Positions 27,278 through 36,620 of a stretch of DNA of 64,000 bases are shown here, in pieces. The stretch's first letter is position 1. Each line of letters opens with the position of its first letter. This stretch comes from Pseudomonas hygromyciniae (lineage in GTDB: Bacteria > Pseudomonadota > Gammaproteobacteria > Pseudomonadales > Pseudomonadaceae), in the NCBI RefSeq assembly GCF_016925675.1, contig NZ_CP070506.1, forward strand, positions 1,982,501 through 2,046,500, read 5' to 3'. The position numbers were made by a program, and so were the translations under genes. Under the pieces are notes generated by a model, which was not told the origin of the DNA, ran no database searches, and saw nothing but the letters and a program-made list of their open reading frames with translations.

Positions 27278-28324
27278 ATGAAACAATGGGAGTTAACACT
27301 CGTCGGTCCAGAGTGCTCAATGGAAGAGGCCATCGCAACGCTTGATCGTGTTGCGGTGCGTATTGTCATGGTTGTCGATCAGGAGCGTCGCCTGTTGGGC
27401 ACCCTGACCGATGGCGATGTCCGCCGGGCCTTATTGAAGCAGCGACCATTGACGACCCCTATTCAGGAAATCATGTGCACGACACCGCGTACCGCTGGTC
27501 TTGGCTGGAGTAGGGAAAGAATCCTAGCCGTCATGGAAACCTATCAGTTGTTGCAACTGCCGGTGGTGGATTCCCATGGGCAAGTCATTGGCTTGGAAAC
27601 ATTGCACGATCTTTTGCACAAGCGCCGCAGGGATAATCCGGTATTTTTGATGGCGGGGGGCTTTGGTACCCGCTTGCGTCCCTTGACGCATAATTGCCCA
27701 AAACCCCTGCTCAAGGTCGGAGACAAGCCGATCCTGGAGCTGATTCTCGAACGGTTTATTAATTCCGGTTTCCACCGCTTCTTTATCTCCACCCACTACA
27801 TGCCGGAAATGATTCGCGAACATTTTGGTGACGGTAGTCAATGGGGTGTCTCGATTCGTTACATTCATGAAGAGGCACCTCTGGGTACTGGCGGTGCTCT
27901 GGGGTTGCTGCCTCATGATGAGATCGATCTTCCGCTGTTTATGATGAATGGTGACTTGCTGACCACGCTTAACTTCGAGAATCTTCTGGAATTCCATCAG
28001 GGGCATCCTGGCGCGGCGACCATGTGCGTACGCGAATATGAGTATTGCGTGCCCTACGGCGTTATTCAGAATGATGGTCATCGCATTCAATCGATGGTGG
28101 AAAAGCCGGTCCAGCATTTTTTCATAAATGCGGGAATCTATTTACTCTCTCCGGAACTAGTAAAGAGTGTTGCCGCAGGGACACGGGTGGATATGCCTAC
28201 GTTGCTTGAACAAGAGATTAGCGCCGGTCGCGAGGTCAATATGTTTCCTGTCCACGAGTATTGGCTTGATATCGGCCGCATGGAAGATTTTCAGCGAGCC
28301 CAGCAGGAGTTTGGTGGGCTATGA
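27278..28324 (+). CDS. ptmE: Tandem CBS plus nucleotidyltransferase, PtmE-like (GlcN-1-P guanylyltransferase)
   Basis: A 348-residue protein: two CBS motifs (about 1-120, GTLTDGDVRRALL) followed by a GlmU/RfbA-like nucleotidyltransferase with MAGGFGTRLRPLTHNCPKPL, EEAPLGTGGALGLL and MNGDLLT. In Campylobacter PtmE of the same architecture makes GDP-glucosamine for legionaminic acid. Its presence here argues for the GDP-linked version of the route instead of the UDP-linked one used for pseudaminic acid. It sits 18 bases after legH and overlaps ptmF by four bases (ATGA). Confidence 0.82.
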   Translation: MKQWELTLVGPECSMEEAIATLDRVAVRIVMVVDQERRLLGTLTDGDVRRALLKQRPLTTPIQEIMCTTPRTAGLGWSRERILAVMETYQLLQLPVVDSHGQVIGLETLHDLLHKRRRDNPVFLMAGGFGTRLRPLTHNCPKPLLKVGDKPILELILERFINSGFHRFFISTHYMPEMIREHFGDGSQWGVSIRYIHEEAPLGTGGALGLLPHDEIDLPLFMMNGDLLTTLNFENLLEFHQGHPGAATMCVREYEYCVPYGVIQNDGHRIQSMVEKPVQHFFINAGIYLLSPELVKSVAAGTRVDMPTLLEQEISAGREVNMFPVHEYWLDIGRMEDFQRAQQEFGGL

Positions 28325-29343
28325 GCAGATTACCCATGTATTTGGTCGTCGGTAGCGGCAGTATTGCGAAACGTCATATTGAAAATCTCAAACAGCTCTT
28401 TGGCACAGTGACAGCTCGTATAGGCTGCATTTCCGCGACTGGCAGGGTATTGTCTACGCAAGAGGTCGGTAACGATACGGTCATCTATGAGTCATTAGCA
28501 CAAGCACTTAATGATAATCCTGTGTTCGCAATTATTGCTTCGCCCGCGCCACTGCACGCGATACACGCTGCACAATTGCTCAAACAGCAAGTTCCAGTTC
28601 TAATTGAAAAACCGTTGTCGGACTCATTGGCGCGTTTTGCTGCTCACGGTGATACGTTAACTGCGCACAGCAATAAAATTGAGATTGCCTACAATCTACG
28701 ATTTATGTCGTCGGCAGTGAAGTTTAGGGACTTACTGTCCGAGAGCGTCGTGGGTGCGGTTCGAAGTGTAAGTGTCGATGTTGGGCAATATCTGCCTGAT
28801 TGGCGTCCCATGACCGATTATCGGAAGAATGTTTCTGCTCGTAGCGAGTTGGGTGGTGGCGTGTTGCTGGAACTAAGCCACGAACTTGATTATCTTGGAT
28901 GGCTGTTCGGCCCATTTTCGACTGCCTATTGTGTCGCCCGAAATACAGGTGCGCTGGAAATAGATGTTGAAGACACAGTGGATGCGTTGCTGGTCCGGGC
29001 AGATCAACTTACTATCAGTGTGCATATGGATTTCCTGCAGAGGGCACCGGTACGAATATGTAAGGTGGTTGGGGAAAAAGGCACGCTGATCTGGGACATT
29101 CTTAACAATGGGATCATCCTGCACGTCGGCAAGGATCAGCAAAGTGTGCTGTTCGAAGATAGTTGCTACGACCGTAACAATATGTACATTGATCAGCTTT
29201 GCCATTTTTCCCAAGTGGCAATGGGTAGTGCAATGCCTGCGATCAGACTTGAGGATGGGCTTCAAACACTTCGTCTGATTGAGGCGATGAAAAAATCCGC
29301 CGTGACTGGCCAGGTTGTCAAAATCGGAGATATTCAAGCGTGA
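28321..29343 (+). CDS. ptmF: Gfo/Idh/MocA family oxidoreductase, PtmF-like
   Basis: A 340-residue protein with the nucleotide motif VVGSGSIAKRH at its start, ASPAPLHA, and the family motif VLIEKPLSDS; a C-terminal alpha/beta domain contains GGGVLLELSHELDYLGWLFG. It lies between ptmE and the cytidylyltransferase, as ptmF does in the Campylobacter ptm cluster, where PtmF and PtmA are thought to act in the supply of the glucosamine precursor. The exact reaction here is not known to me. It overlaps both neighbours by four bases. Confidence 0.78.
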   Translation: MSRLPMYLVVGSGSIAKRHIENLKQLFGTVTARIGCISATGRVLSTQEVGNDTVIYESLAQALNDNPVFAIIASPAPLHAIHAAQLLKQQVPVLIEKPLSDSLARFAAHGDTLTAHSNKIEIAYNLRFMSSAVKFRDLLSESVVGAVRSVSVDVGQYLPDWRPMTDYRKNVSARSELGGGVLLELSHELDYLGWLFGPFSTAYCVARNTGALEIDVEDTVDALLVRADQLTISVHMDFLQRAPVRICKVVGEKGTLIWDILNNGIILHVGKDQQSVLFEDSCYDRNNMYIDQLCHFSQVAMGSAMPAIRLEDGLQTLRLIEAMKKSAVTGQVVKIGDIQA

Positions 29344-30122
29344 AAGTGTACGCCTTTATTTTTGCGAGGGGTAATTCCAAGGGGTTATCAGGGAAAAATA
29401 TCAGGCTGCTGGGGGGGCATCCATTACTTGCACACTCCATAATGGTGGCGCAGCAAGTTGCGGGTATCAGTAAGGTCTTCGTGTCTACTGATTCTGATGA
29501 GATTGCCGCAGTAGCAGAAGCTTATCAGGCTATTGTCATCAGGAGGCCAGATGAGTTAGCCACAGATACAGCGCCAGAATGGCTAGCGTGGCGACATGCG
29601 ATCAATCATTTGCGAGCTCAAGGTCATGTATTTGATGTGTTCGTCAGTCTGCCTGCAACCAGCCCGCTCAGAAGTGTAGAGGATGTTGAGTTGTGCATGG
29701 CAAGCCTTGATCCTAATACCGATGTTGTTGTGACCGTAACACCTGCTTCTCGCAGCCCTTACTTCAACATGGTCGTTCGCGATGAGCAAGGTGCCAGCAC
29801 ACTGGTGTGTTCTGGCAATGGTGTGCACCGGCGCCAAGATGCCCCGGCGATTTATGATATGACCACGGTGGCATACGTAACAAGCCCTGAATTTATATTG
29901 AACAATGAACGTATCTTTTCCGGGCGGGTGAGGTCTGTTGTAGTGCCCCGTGAGCGGGCGGTTGATATCGACGACATTTACGATTTTAAGATGGCTGAGT
30001 TTTTTTTAGCAGAGAAAGGTACTGATTATGTTGAAAAAATAAAACCATTTTGGTCGCGGGTGCTGGTGGTTTGCTCGGAACTCGATTGGTATTCAGCCTG
30101 GTTGAGCAAGGTGCATCCGTAA
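29340..30122 (+). CDS. legF: CMP-legionaminic acid synthetase (acylneuraminate cytidylyltransferase)
   Basis: LegF/PtmB activates legionaminic acid with CTP. Motifs are FARGNSKGLSGKNIRLLGG, STDSDEIA and SLPATSPLRSVED, all of the CMP-sialate synthetase family. As read it has 260 residues, but the last 27 are translated from the start of the next gene. If the A6 run at 30034-30039 were A5, the protein would end ...GTDYVEK at a TAA (30040-30042 region) with 233 residues, the usual size, and ptmA would open in frame. It starts with GTG overlapping the ptmF stop. Confidence 0.9.
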   Translation: MKVYAFIFARGNSKGLSGKNIRLLGGHPLLAHSIMVAQQVAGISKVFVSTDSDEIAAVAEAYQAIVIRRPDELATDTAPEWLAWRHAINHLRAQGHVFDVFVSLPATSPLRSVEDVELCMASLDPNTDVVVTVTPASRSPYFNMVVRDEQGASTLVCSGNGVHRRQDAPAIYDMTTVAYVTSPEFILNNERIFSGRVRSVVVPRERAVDIDDIYDFKMAEFFLAEKGTDYVEKIKPFWSRVLVVCSELDWYSAWLSKVHP

Positions 30123-30795
30123 TAGCTACTGATGTTGATTTGCAAGGCATGATGGCTCGTTTTGAAAAAAAATATTCCAGGCAAAGGATTGGAAAAAAAT
30201 TTCTGGTGTTCAACTGGATTTAAATGATTCAGCCCAAGTAAAATTATTTTTTTTCAACGGTGAAAGGGTTGGACGGCGCGGTTAATTGTGCGTACCCAAG
30301 GAATAAAAAAGTATGGAGCTGCGTTTTTTTTCGGTAGAACTTGAAGACTTTAATGAAAATGTTTCACTTCATTTAGGTGCGTCGTTCTTGTTTATGCAGC
30401 AGTGTGCGGCATATTTTCAAAAAGAGCGCACATTGTTCTCACTAGTTAACATATCTTCCGTCTATGGTCTTATGGCTCCAAGATTTGAAGTGTATGACGA
30501 TACGCCGATGACGATGCCCGTGGAGTACGCCGCGATAAAATCGGCTGTGCTACAGTTGAGTAAGTATTTGACCAGTTATGTTTCGGATAGCCAGTTTAGA
30601 TCTAATTGTGTTAGTCCGGGCGGGATATTTGATAATCAACCGGAAGTATTTGTAGAGAAATATAGGAAATACTGTTTAGGGAAAGGAATGCTCGACATAG
30701 TCGATGTGATGGGCTCTATTATATTTTTATTGTCTGATGAGTCTAGATACCTGAACGGTCAGAATCTAGTTGTAGATGATGGCTTCTCGTTATGA
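30028..30795 (+). pseudogene. ptmA: SDR family oxidoreductase, PtmA-like, broken by five homopolymer frameshifts as read
   Basis: The frame begins ATG-TTG-AAA and, after correction, reads LVAGAGGLLGTRLVFSLVEQ (nucleotide-binding), NISSVYG, YAAIKSAVLQLSKYL (YxxxK) and ends NGQNLVVDDGFSL. These are classical SDR motifs of a PtmA-like enzyme. Five runs must change by one base: A6 at 30034, A8 near 30166, T8 near 30246, A6 near 30305 and T8 near 30326. The result is exactly 254 residues, the normal size. The last 160 codons (from 30313) are open without correction. No in-frame stop or missing motif remains, so consensus error is more likely than decay. Confidence 0.82.
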
Positions 30796-30859
30796 AAAAA
30801 AGTCGTCACCTAGTACAATAGATTTAATAAATGGATGAAGCTAACTACATGCAGGCGTT

Positions 30860-32118
30860 ATGATACTAATAATTATTATGTACATGTTAGGGGTGTATTT
30901 ATTTTTTTAGAAATAAACAAGCCCTAAGTCCGTCAAATGTTGTATTTGCCAGTTATTTTTTTGTATTTTGTTTTCCCAGGCTTGCTATTTTATTTTCTTG
31001 AGGCGATCAATTGGCAATATGTTCTTCCTTGGGGGAAAATTAACGATTGGTCTGCTCTTTCTGATGAGGCTGTATTTTCTTTTGCGTACGTCTTTACTGT
31101 TTTTTTTGTGATCACAAGATCTATTGAGATATTAATAGATAGTCGCCCGGTTAGAGACCCTTTCCAAGAGTATCAAGTAAGACCTCTCGGGATTGCTATT
31201 TGTGCAATAATGCTTTTTATCGGGGGTGTGTATTTTTTTCAAGTAACCGGTGGTACGGAAGCGTGGTTCAACGATTATAGTCAAACCTATCTTGAAAAAA
31301 AGAAAGGATATGGTGTTCTAAATTTCCTACTGTTGATGGGGGCTAATTTCCTAGCTTTTACTCTGGGAGTGTATTTCCGTACAAAGAAAAACATCAGTAT
31401 ATTTCTTGTTTTGGTTGTTTTGGTTGTTTTGTCTTTTTTGTGCCTACATTCAAGGAATCAAAAGTAGGATCTTCTATTTCATGATATTTTTTTAGTCTTC
31501 CATGGTTGTGTACATTTAAAGTGACTATTTTTAAAAAGTACGGTGCTTTTTTTGGGGGTTCGTTCTATTATTCAGCTTTGCGATGTATTTTAGGTCAAAT
31601 GCATTTTACAGTACGCCAGAAATGCTTTTGGAGTACTTCTTGACTTATTTCAACACTATATTTTTTGCATGATATGATTTTGAGTGATATGCCGCCTGAT
31701 TTTTTTCTGACTTTCCAGTATCCATTTAATAAATGGTTGACTTTCGTTGGCGTGCCCTCTGAAGGCTATTTGCATGATATAAGTCGATGGCTTACATCGA
31801 TTTATTTTCCATCCCAGTGGTTCGATGAATCAGCGACTCAACAATGGCCTGTAGAGACTGAGTTGTATTTAAATTATGGATATTATGTCTTTTGGGTAGT
31901 GCCTATATTTTTTTGCTCTTTATATATTTGCAGTCTTTACTATATGCGCTTCAGAGGAGGGCCGGTTTTTTTTATTCATTTACATTTCAGAGTTGTTGCT
32001 GTTTTTAAGTATGTTCAGGGGCAGTATGTTTCAGTGGATTGCGTTATTTAATGTGGGCTTCTATTTTTTTATTTGGTGTGTGAGGCGTTTGTTGTTCGTT
32101 CGGGTTCAGTCACTTTGA
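30860..32118 (+). pseudogene. wzy: O-antigen polymerase Wzy-like membrane protein, broken by about seven homopolymer frameshifts as read
   Basis: An AT-rich gene encoding many hydrophobic helices, with no strong sequence signature, as is usual for Wzy. Open pieces are 30937-31467 and 31665-32051. T-run changes near 30902, 30963, 31434, 31487, 31548, 31651 and 31970 join them into one 417-residue frame that starts ATG 30860 and ends V-R-V-Q-S-L at TGA 32116. The corrected chain has F-P-G-L-L-F in the second helix, a large central loop (about residues 260-315, ending VETELYLNYG) and a late FLSMFRGSMFQW. Place between the sugar genes and wzx fits a polymerase. The start could instead be ATG 30937. 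Confidence 0.68.
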
Positions 32119-32164
32119 TTTATGTGGCTGAGTAAAATTTATACTTGTACTACCTGGGGTTGTC

Positions 32165-33416
32165 TTGAAAGAGAATCTAATACGATGCGTCAATATTGTA
32201 CTTCGTGGTATGACGCTGATCAGTAAGTTCGTGCTGATTTTTTTTCTCGCTAAATTCCTGCAAGCCAGCGAGGTGGGATTGTACGGGCTGCTGTCTGCGA
32301 CCATCGGATATGCGTTGTATGTGGTTGGTTTTGAGTTTTATAATTTTGCTACACGAGAGATGATTGGTGAAAATCCTAAGCTTTGGCTAGGGATGATCAG
32401 GGATCAACTTGTCCTTTATCTGATATTATATTTTGTATTTTTTGCCATTCGCACTGTTTGTTTTTTTTTAACGGATGGTTGCCTTGGGCGTATATTTTTT
32501 GGTTTTTGGTTTTGGCATTGCTGGAGCACATTGCTCAAGAGTTAAATAGAATACTCGTGGCTACTTCAGAGCAATTACTTGCTAGTTGCGTTTTGTTTTT
32601 ACGCAGTGGTGCTTGGTGTTTGGTTGTAGTGGCGGTAATGTGGGCCGATCCAGCCGTACGTAAGCTGGAGTTTGCGCTGGCGGGATGGGTCGTTGGTTGT
32701 TTCTTTGCCTGCCTAATTGCCATAAGAAAAATTTTTAAGTTTTGATAAAGTATCGTTAAGTCATCCAATAAATTGGACCTGGATCAGGAGAGGGATCAGG
32801 GCTGCCATCCCGTTGCTGATAGCAAGCCTCGCGATGAGAGGGATTTTCACAATCGATAGATATTGGGTGGAGAGTATTTCAAGTTTGAGCGTATTAGGAG
32901 CATATGTACTATTTGTGGGTATGGCATCCGCAGTGCTGTCCTTTTTAGATGCTGGGGTTATAGTATTTTTTTATCCGAAGTTGGTGTCCTCCGCGAAGGG
33001 CGGCCAGATGGTTTTTTTTAAAAAAACATATGTGGAGCTTGACGATTAATATCATAGGAGTTACTGCTTGTCTTGTTTTGGCTTGTTTTGGCGTAAGTGG
33101 TTATGTTTTACAATGGTTAAATAATCCTGTGTATGCAGAAAATGTCTTTATCTTGTACTGGCTGTTGCTAGCAGTGACTATATATTCACTTAGTATGATT
33201 CCTCATCTTGGTCTTTATGCTTTTGGCTATGATAAGACGATTTCTTATAGTCAGCTGACAGGTTTTTTTGTATTTTTGGCGTTGGTGTATAGCTTCTGTG
33301 ACTCCTTGGGCGTTGTGGCTGTGCCAATAGGGATGTGTGCAGCATTTATCTTGATTTTTAGCTGGAAGTTAATTGCTTATTGGTCGATGCTGACGGAGCG
33401 AGATGTTTCGACTTGA
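32165..33416 (+). pseudogene. wzx: O-antigen flippase Wzx-like protein, broken by three homopolymer frameshifts as read
   Basis: Wzx proteins flip undecaprenyl-linked repeat units across the inner membrane. The pieces 32165-32545, 32383-32745, 32813-33049 and 33030-33416 join into 416 residues if T9 at 32461 gains one base and T4 near 32743 and A6 near 33020 each lose one. The N-terminus (RGMTLISKFVLIFFLAKFL, ASEVGLYGLL) is typical of polysaccharide exporters, and about 10-12 membrane helices follow. The start is probably TTG 32165. It is low-GC, like wzy. Confidence 0.75.
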
Positions 33417-33536
33417 GTTTGGCTATTGTTGTTGGATTATATCGGTAACATTGTTTGTTGATGTGTTTTACTATGGCAGTTTTTGTGTGCTGATGTATAG
33501 ATGTTGTTTAACTGGTGATTTGGTTTGGTGGAATTG

Positions 33537-34836
33537 ATGACTACTCAAAAGCTAAAGTTTATTGTTGATTATATTTGTGCAACTGAGAATGAGATTTCCA
33601 TCGATGCCAGTATCTATAAACTTTCAGGCGTATCTCCAAAAGAACTCGGTTATGCGCCGCGCCCGGCTAAGATACTTAGCATGTTTTCCAAGAATAGAGT
33701 TGCCTTCAAGTTATTTATGGTTCTCTTTAAAGTGATATGGAGGTTTGGCGGGGCGTCAGTGTTTTTTTTATACGAGATGTTTGTTTTTTATCGTTACTCT
33801 AAGCGATGCGCAGATAACTTGAGTAGTTGTAATGGGTTGGGTGAGTACGCGCTGGTTTTTTCATCACGCGCTGCCGATATTTTACAGTCGGGGGTGCTTG
33901 GCTTTGAGCCAAAGTGTTGGATTACTTTTCCATGGGTACCCTTAACGGATCCTAAGCAGGGGGGGGCGATATATTGATATTTTCTCTCTGCTTGAAAGAA
34001 AAGATTTTATTAGCGCGTACATGCTTGCGGTTACGGCTTCTAGAAAATTTGTATCTCGTAGGCAGACGAAAAATTGGGCGTTACAAAGTTATACCGCTTT
34101 CCGCTGGTTTGCTGTCAGAATTGCACTTGAAAAACTCGAAATTAAACGGTTTGTGATTGCCGAACATTATGATAGGTGGGCGGTACTTGCGGATAAAATT
34201 ATTTCTCGCAGGAGATCACGTTCGCCTTCAATTGGGGTGGGGCAGGCGGAGTTCATCTTAATGCAGCACGGGACGCTTTCCGGGCTGACATTAGAATGTC
34301 AGTCTCCAGCGAGATTGCCGTTTACTCTTAAATGTCGACTTGCAAGCGTAACTCAGCTCTACGCATATGATGACGCCTCACGTCTCACATTTGAAGGTGA
34401 TGTGTTTTCTGCTAGTTGTGTTGCTCGCGGAGTAGATGTTAATTATTTTAAGCCGATGATCGAGTTGGTACAATTGCACTCTGAACATAGATTGCGCATT
34501 TTGTTTGTCGGGCACCCGATTTGCGAGGATTTACATATTTCTTTGTATGAAAGCTTGAGTCTAGAATATGATGTCAGTTTTTATTATAAGCCGCATCCAA
34601 CGGCAGGATTCAGTGAGTCGGTCAAGCAAAAAAAATGGGGAATCATCGTCGGGCGAAACTTTTTCCCCGAGGTGGATTTCCTCATAGCATATCCATCGAC
34701 GCTTGTGAGTGAGTACGCTGCCTCAGGCATTCCTGCGGTGCTCCACTCATTGGATCTGGATAAGAATTTTTCTACTGGCCTTCTAGAGTCAGTCAAGACA
34801 AAATTAGACCTATTGGCTTGCGAGAAACGGTCGTAG
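33537..34836 (+). pseudogene. Unrecognised glycosyltransferase-like protein, candidate legionaminic acid transferase; one G-run frameshift as read
   Basis: Two frames, 33537-33977 and onward to 34836, join into 432 residues if the G8 run at 33959-33966 is G7. I recognise no named family. The C-terminal half looks like a GT-B fold: LRILFVGHPICED, FYYKPHPTAG and YPSTLVSEYAASGIPAVLH. The His-Pro and Ser-Thr motifs resemble those of bacterial sialyltransferases that use CMP-sugars. The position directly after the CMP-legionaminic acid genes, wzy and wzx fits a transferase for that sugar. There is no membrane segment of note beyond a hydrophobic patch near residue 75. Function is inferred and needs testing. 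Confidence 0.55.
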
Positions 34837-34865
34837 ATATGATTTCTAATTATTTTGGGGGGGGT

Positions 34866-36008
34866 ATGAGCGATAAAACCTATCAAATGTGTTCACGCTG
34901 TATTATGGATAGCAGTGATCCGAATATCCACTTTGATGAGCAGGGCTTGTGCGACTACTGTGTAAATTTCAATTTAGCCATCAAGCCAAATTGGAACACG
35001 GGCGAAGGAGGGTACGCAGAGCTCATGACGTTGAGCAAAAAAATCAAGAGGGATGGTAAAAATCGGGATTTTGATTGCATCATTGGGCTGAGCGGAGGCT
35101 TGGATAGCTCATATGTAAGCTATGTAGCCAAAGAAGTAATGGGTTTGCGGCCGCTGCTTTTTCACGTCGACGCTGGTTGGAACACAGATCAGGCGGTAGG
35201 TAACATTGAAAAACTGGTTGACGGTCTGGGTCTGGATCTCTACACCGAAGTCATTAACTGGGAAGAGATGAAAAGCCTGCAACTGGCTTTTCTCAAGGCT
35301 CAGGTTGCTGACCAGGATATCCCACAGGACACTGCGTTTTTCTCGGGACTGTACAAATTCGCCAAGGCACACAAGATAAAATATGTGTTGACTGGGGGGA
35401 ATTTTTCTACTGAATGCTGCCGCGAACCTGAGGAATGGGGCGCTTACCCGGGCATCGATAAGACCCTGATAAATGATATTCATGGAAAGTTCGGCTCACG
35501 AAAGTTGAAAAGTTTCCCGATTGTTGATGTGTTGGCATACAAGATTTATTACCGCTACGTACTCGGTATGCAAGTGGTGCGCCCGCTGAATTTGTTGCCC
35601 TACATCAAGCAGGATGCAGAAGAGACTCTTGAGCGGTTGTTTGGATGGAAGAAGTTCCAGCACAAGCACCATGAGTCGCGCTTTACCCGTTTTTACGAAG
35701 ATTACTGGATGCCCCGGAAATTTGGTTACGAAAAGCGCCGGGCTCACTTCTCCAGCTTGATCATGACGGGGCAAATGACCCGTGAGGCGGCGTTGGAGCG
35801 CATTTCCCGGCCCGAACTGGATGAACAGTTCCTGAAGTCGGAGTTTGAGTACGTTGCCAATAAGCTCGACTTGAGTGTCGAGGAGTTGCAAGCGCTTTTT
35901 GAGGGCCAGAACAAAACGTTTCATGACTACAAAAATAAACGTTTCATGATCGGTCTGGGGGCCCGTGTGCTCGGTGCGCTGGGTCTGGAAAGAAGACTGT
36001 TCAGATGA
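34866..36008 (+). CDS. wbpG: N-acetyl sugar amidotransferase WbpG
   Basis: A 380-residue PP-loop ATPase ([10 protein letters not shown]) with an N-terminal zinc-type knuckle ([10 protein letters not shown], then CDYC). WbpG and its relatives PseA and PtmG turn an acetamido group into an acetamidino group, using ammonia supplied by HisH and HisF partners. ATG 34866 is preceded by a G8 run that can serve as ribosome site; an open frame 48 bases longer upstream overlaps the previous gene and is not needed. It overlaps hisH by four bases. In P. aeruginosa O5 the same three genes act on a uronic acid; here the neighbours suggest legionaminic acid as the target. Confidence 0.9.
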   Translation: MSDKTYQMCSRCIMDSSDPNIHFDEQGLCDYCVNFNLAIKPNWNTGEGGYAELMTLSKKIKRDGKNRDFDCIIGLSGGLDSSYVSYVAKEVMGLRPLLFHVDAGWNTDQAVGNIEKLVDGLGLDLYTEVINWEEMKSLQLAFLKAQVADQDIPQDTAFFSGLYKFAKAHKIKYVLTGGNFSTECCREPEEWGAYPGIDKTLINDIHGKFGSRKLKSFPIVDVLAYKIYYRYVLGMQVVRPLNLLPYIKQDAEETLERLFGWKKFQHKHHESRFTRFYEDYWMPRKFGYEKRRAHFSSLIMTGQMTREAALERISRPELDEQFLKSEFEYVANKLDLSVEELQALFEGQNKTFHDYKNKRFMIGLGARVLGALGLERRLFR

Positions 36009-36619
36009 TTACCATAATCGATTACGGCTTGGGCAATATCCAGGCCTTCGTGAATGTCTACAAGCGCCTCCATATACCAGTGACTGTCGCCCGCTCTGCG
36101 CAGGAACTGCTGGGTGCAAGCAAGCTGATTTTGCCGGGTGTAGGTGCGTTTGATCATGCTATGGGGCGTTTGAATGCATCCGGGATGCGTGAAACACTCG
36201 ATGAGTTGGTTCTTGTAAAAAAAGTCCCGGTTGTTGGTATCTGCGTGGGTATGCAGATCCTTGCAGACTCCAGCGATGAAGGGTCATTGCCAGGGCTCGG
36301 CTGGGTGCCGGGGCGAGTACGACACTTTCGTTCTGTGCCTGGACTGGAACGCTTGGCGCTGCCTCACATGGGGTGGAATGATGTCGAGCCATTGCACTTG
36401 AATCCCTTGTTTAAGGGGTTCGAAGAGGACGCGCGTTTCTACTTTCTCCATTCCTTCTATTTCGAATGTAGTCAGGAGTCCCATGCGTCTGCCCGCGCTT
36501 CGTACGGTCTGGATTTCAGTTGTGCGGTGGCTGTGGATAATGTCTATGGCGTTCAGTTCCACCCGGAGAAGAGCCATCATTTTGGGGTGGGCCTTCTTAA
36601 AAATTTCGCGGAACTATGA
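36005..36619 (+). CDS. hisH: HisH-like glutamine amidotransferase of the amidination system
   Basis: A class I glutaminase of 204 residues. The nucleophile is C80 in GICVGMQIL, and the His-Glu pair is in [10 protein letters not shown]. It would release ammonia from glutamine and pass it through HisF to WbpG. It lies in the O-antigen locus with no other histidine genes, so it is the HisH2 paralogue and not the histidine-pathway enzyme. It overlaps wbpG by four bases and is one base from hisF. Confidence 0.93.
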   Translation: MITIIDYGLGNIQAFVNVYKRLHIPVTVARSAQELLGASKLILPGVGAFDHAMGRLNASGMRETLDELVLVKKVPVVGICVGMQILADSSDEGSLPGLGWVPGRVRHFRSVPGLERLALPHMGWNDVEPLHLNPLFKGFEEDARFYFLHSFYFECSQESHASARASYGLDFSCAVAVDNVYGVQFHPEKSHHFGVGLLKNFAEL

Positions 36620-36620
36620 A

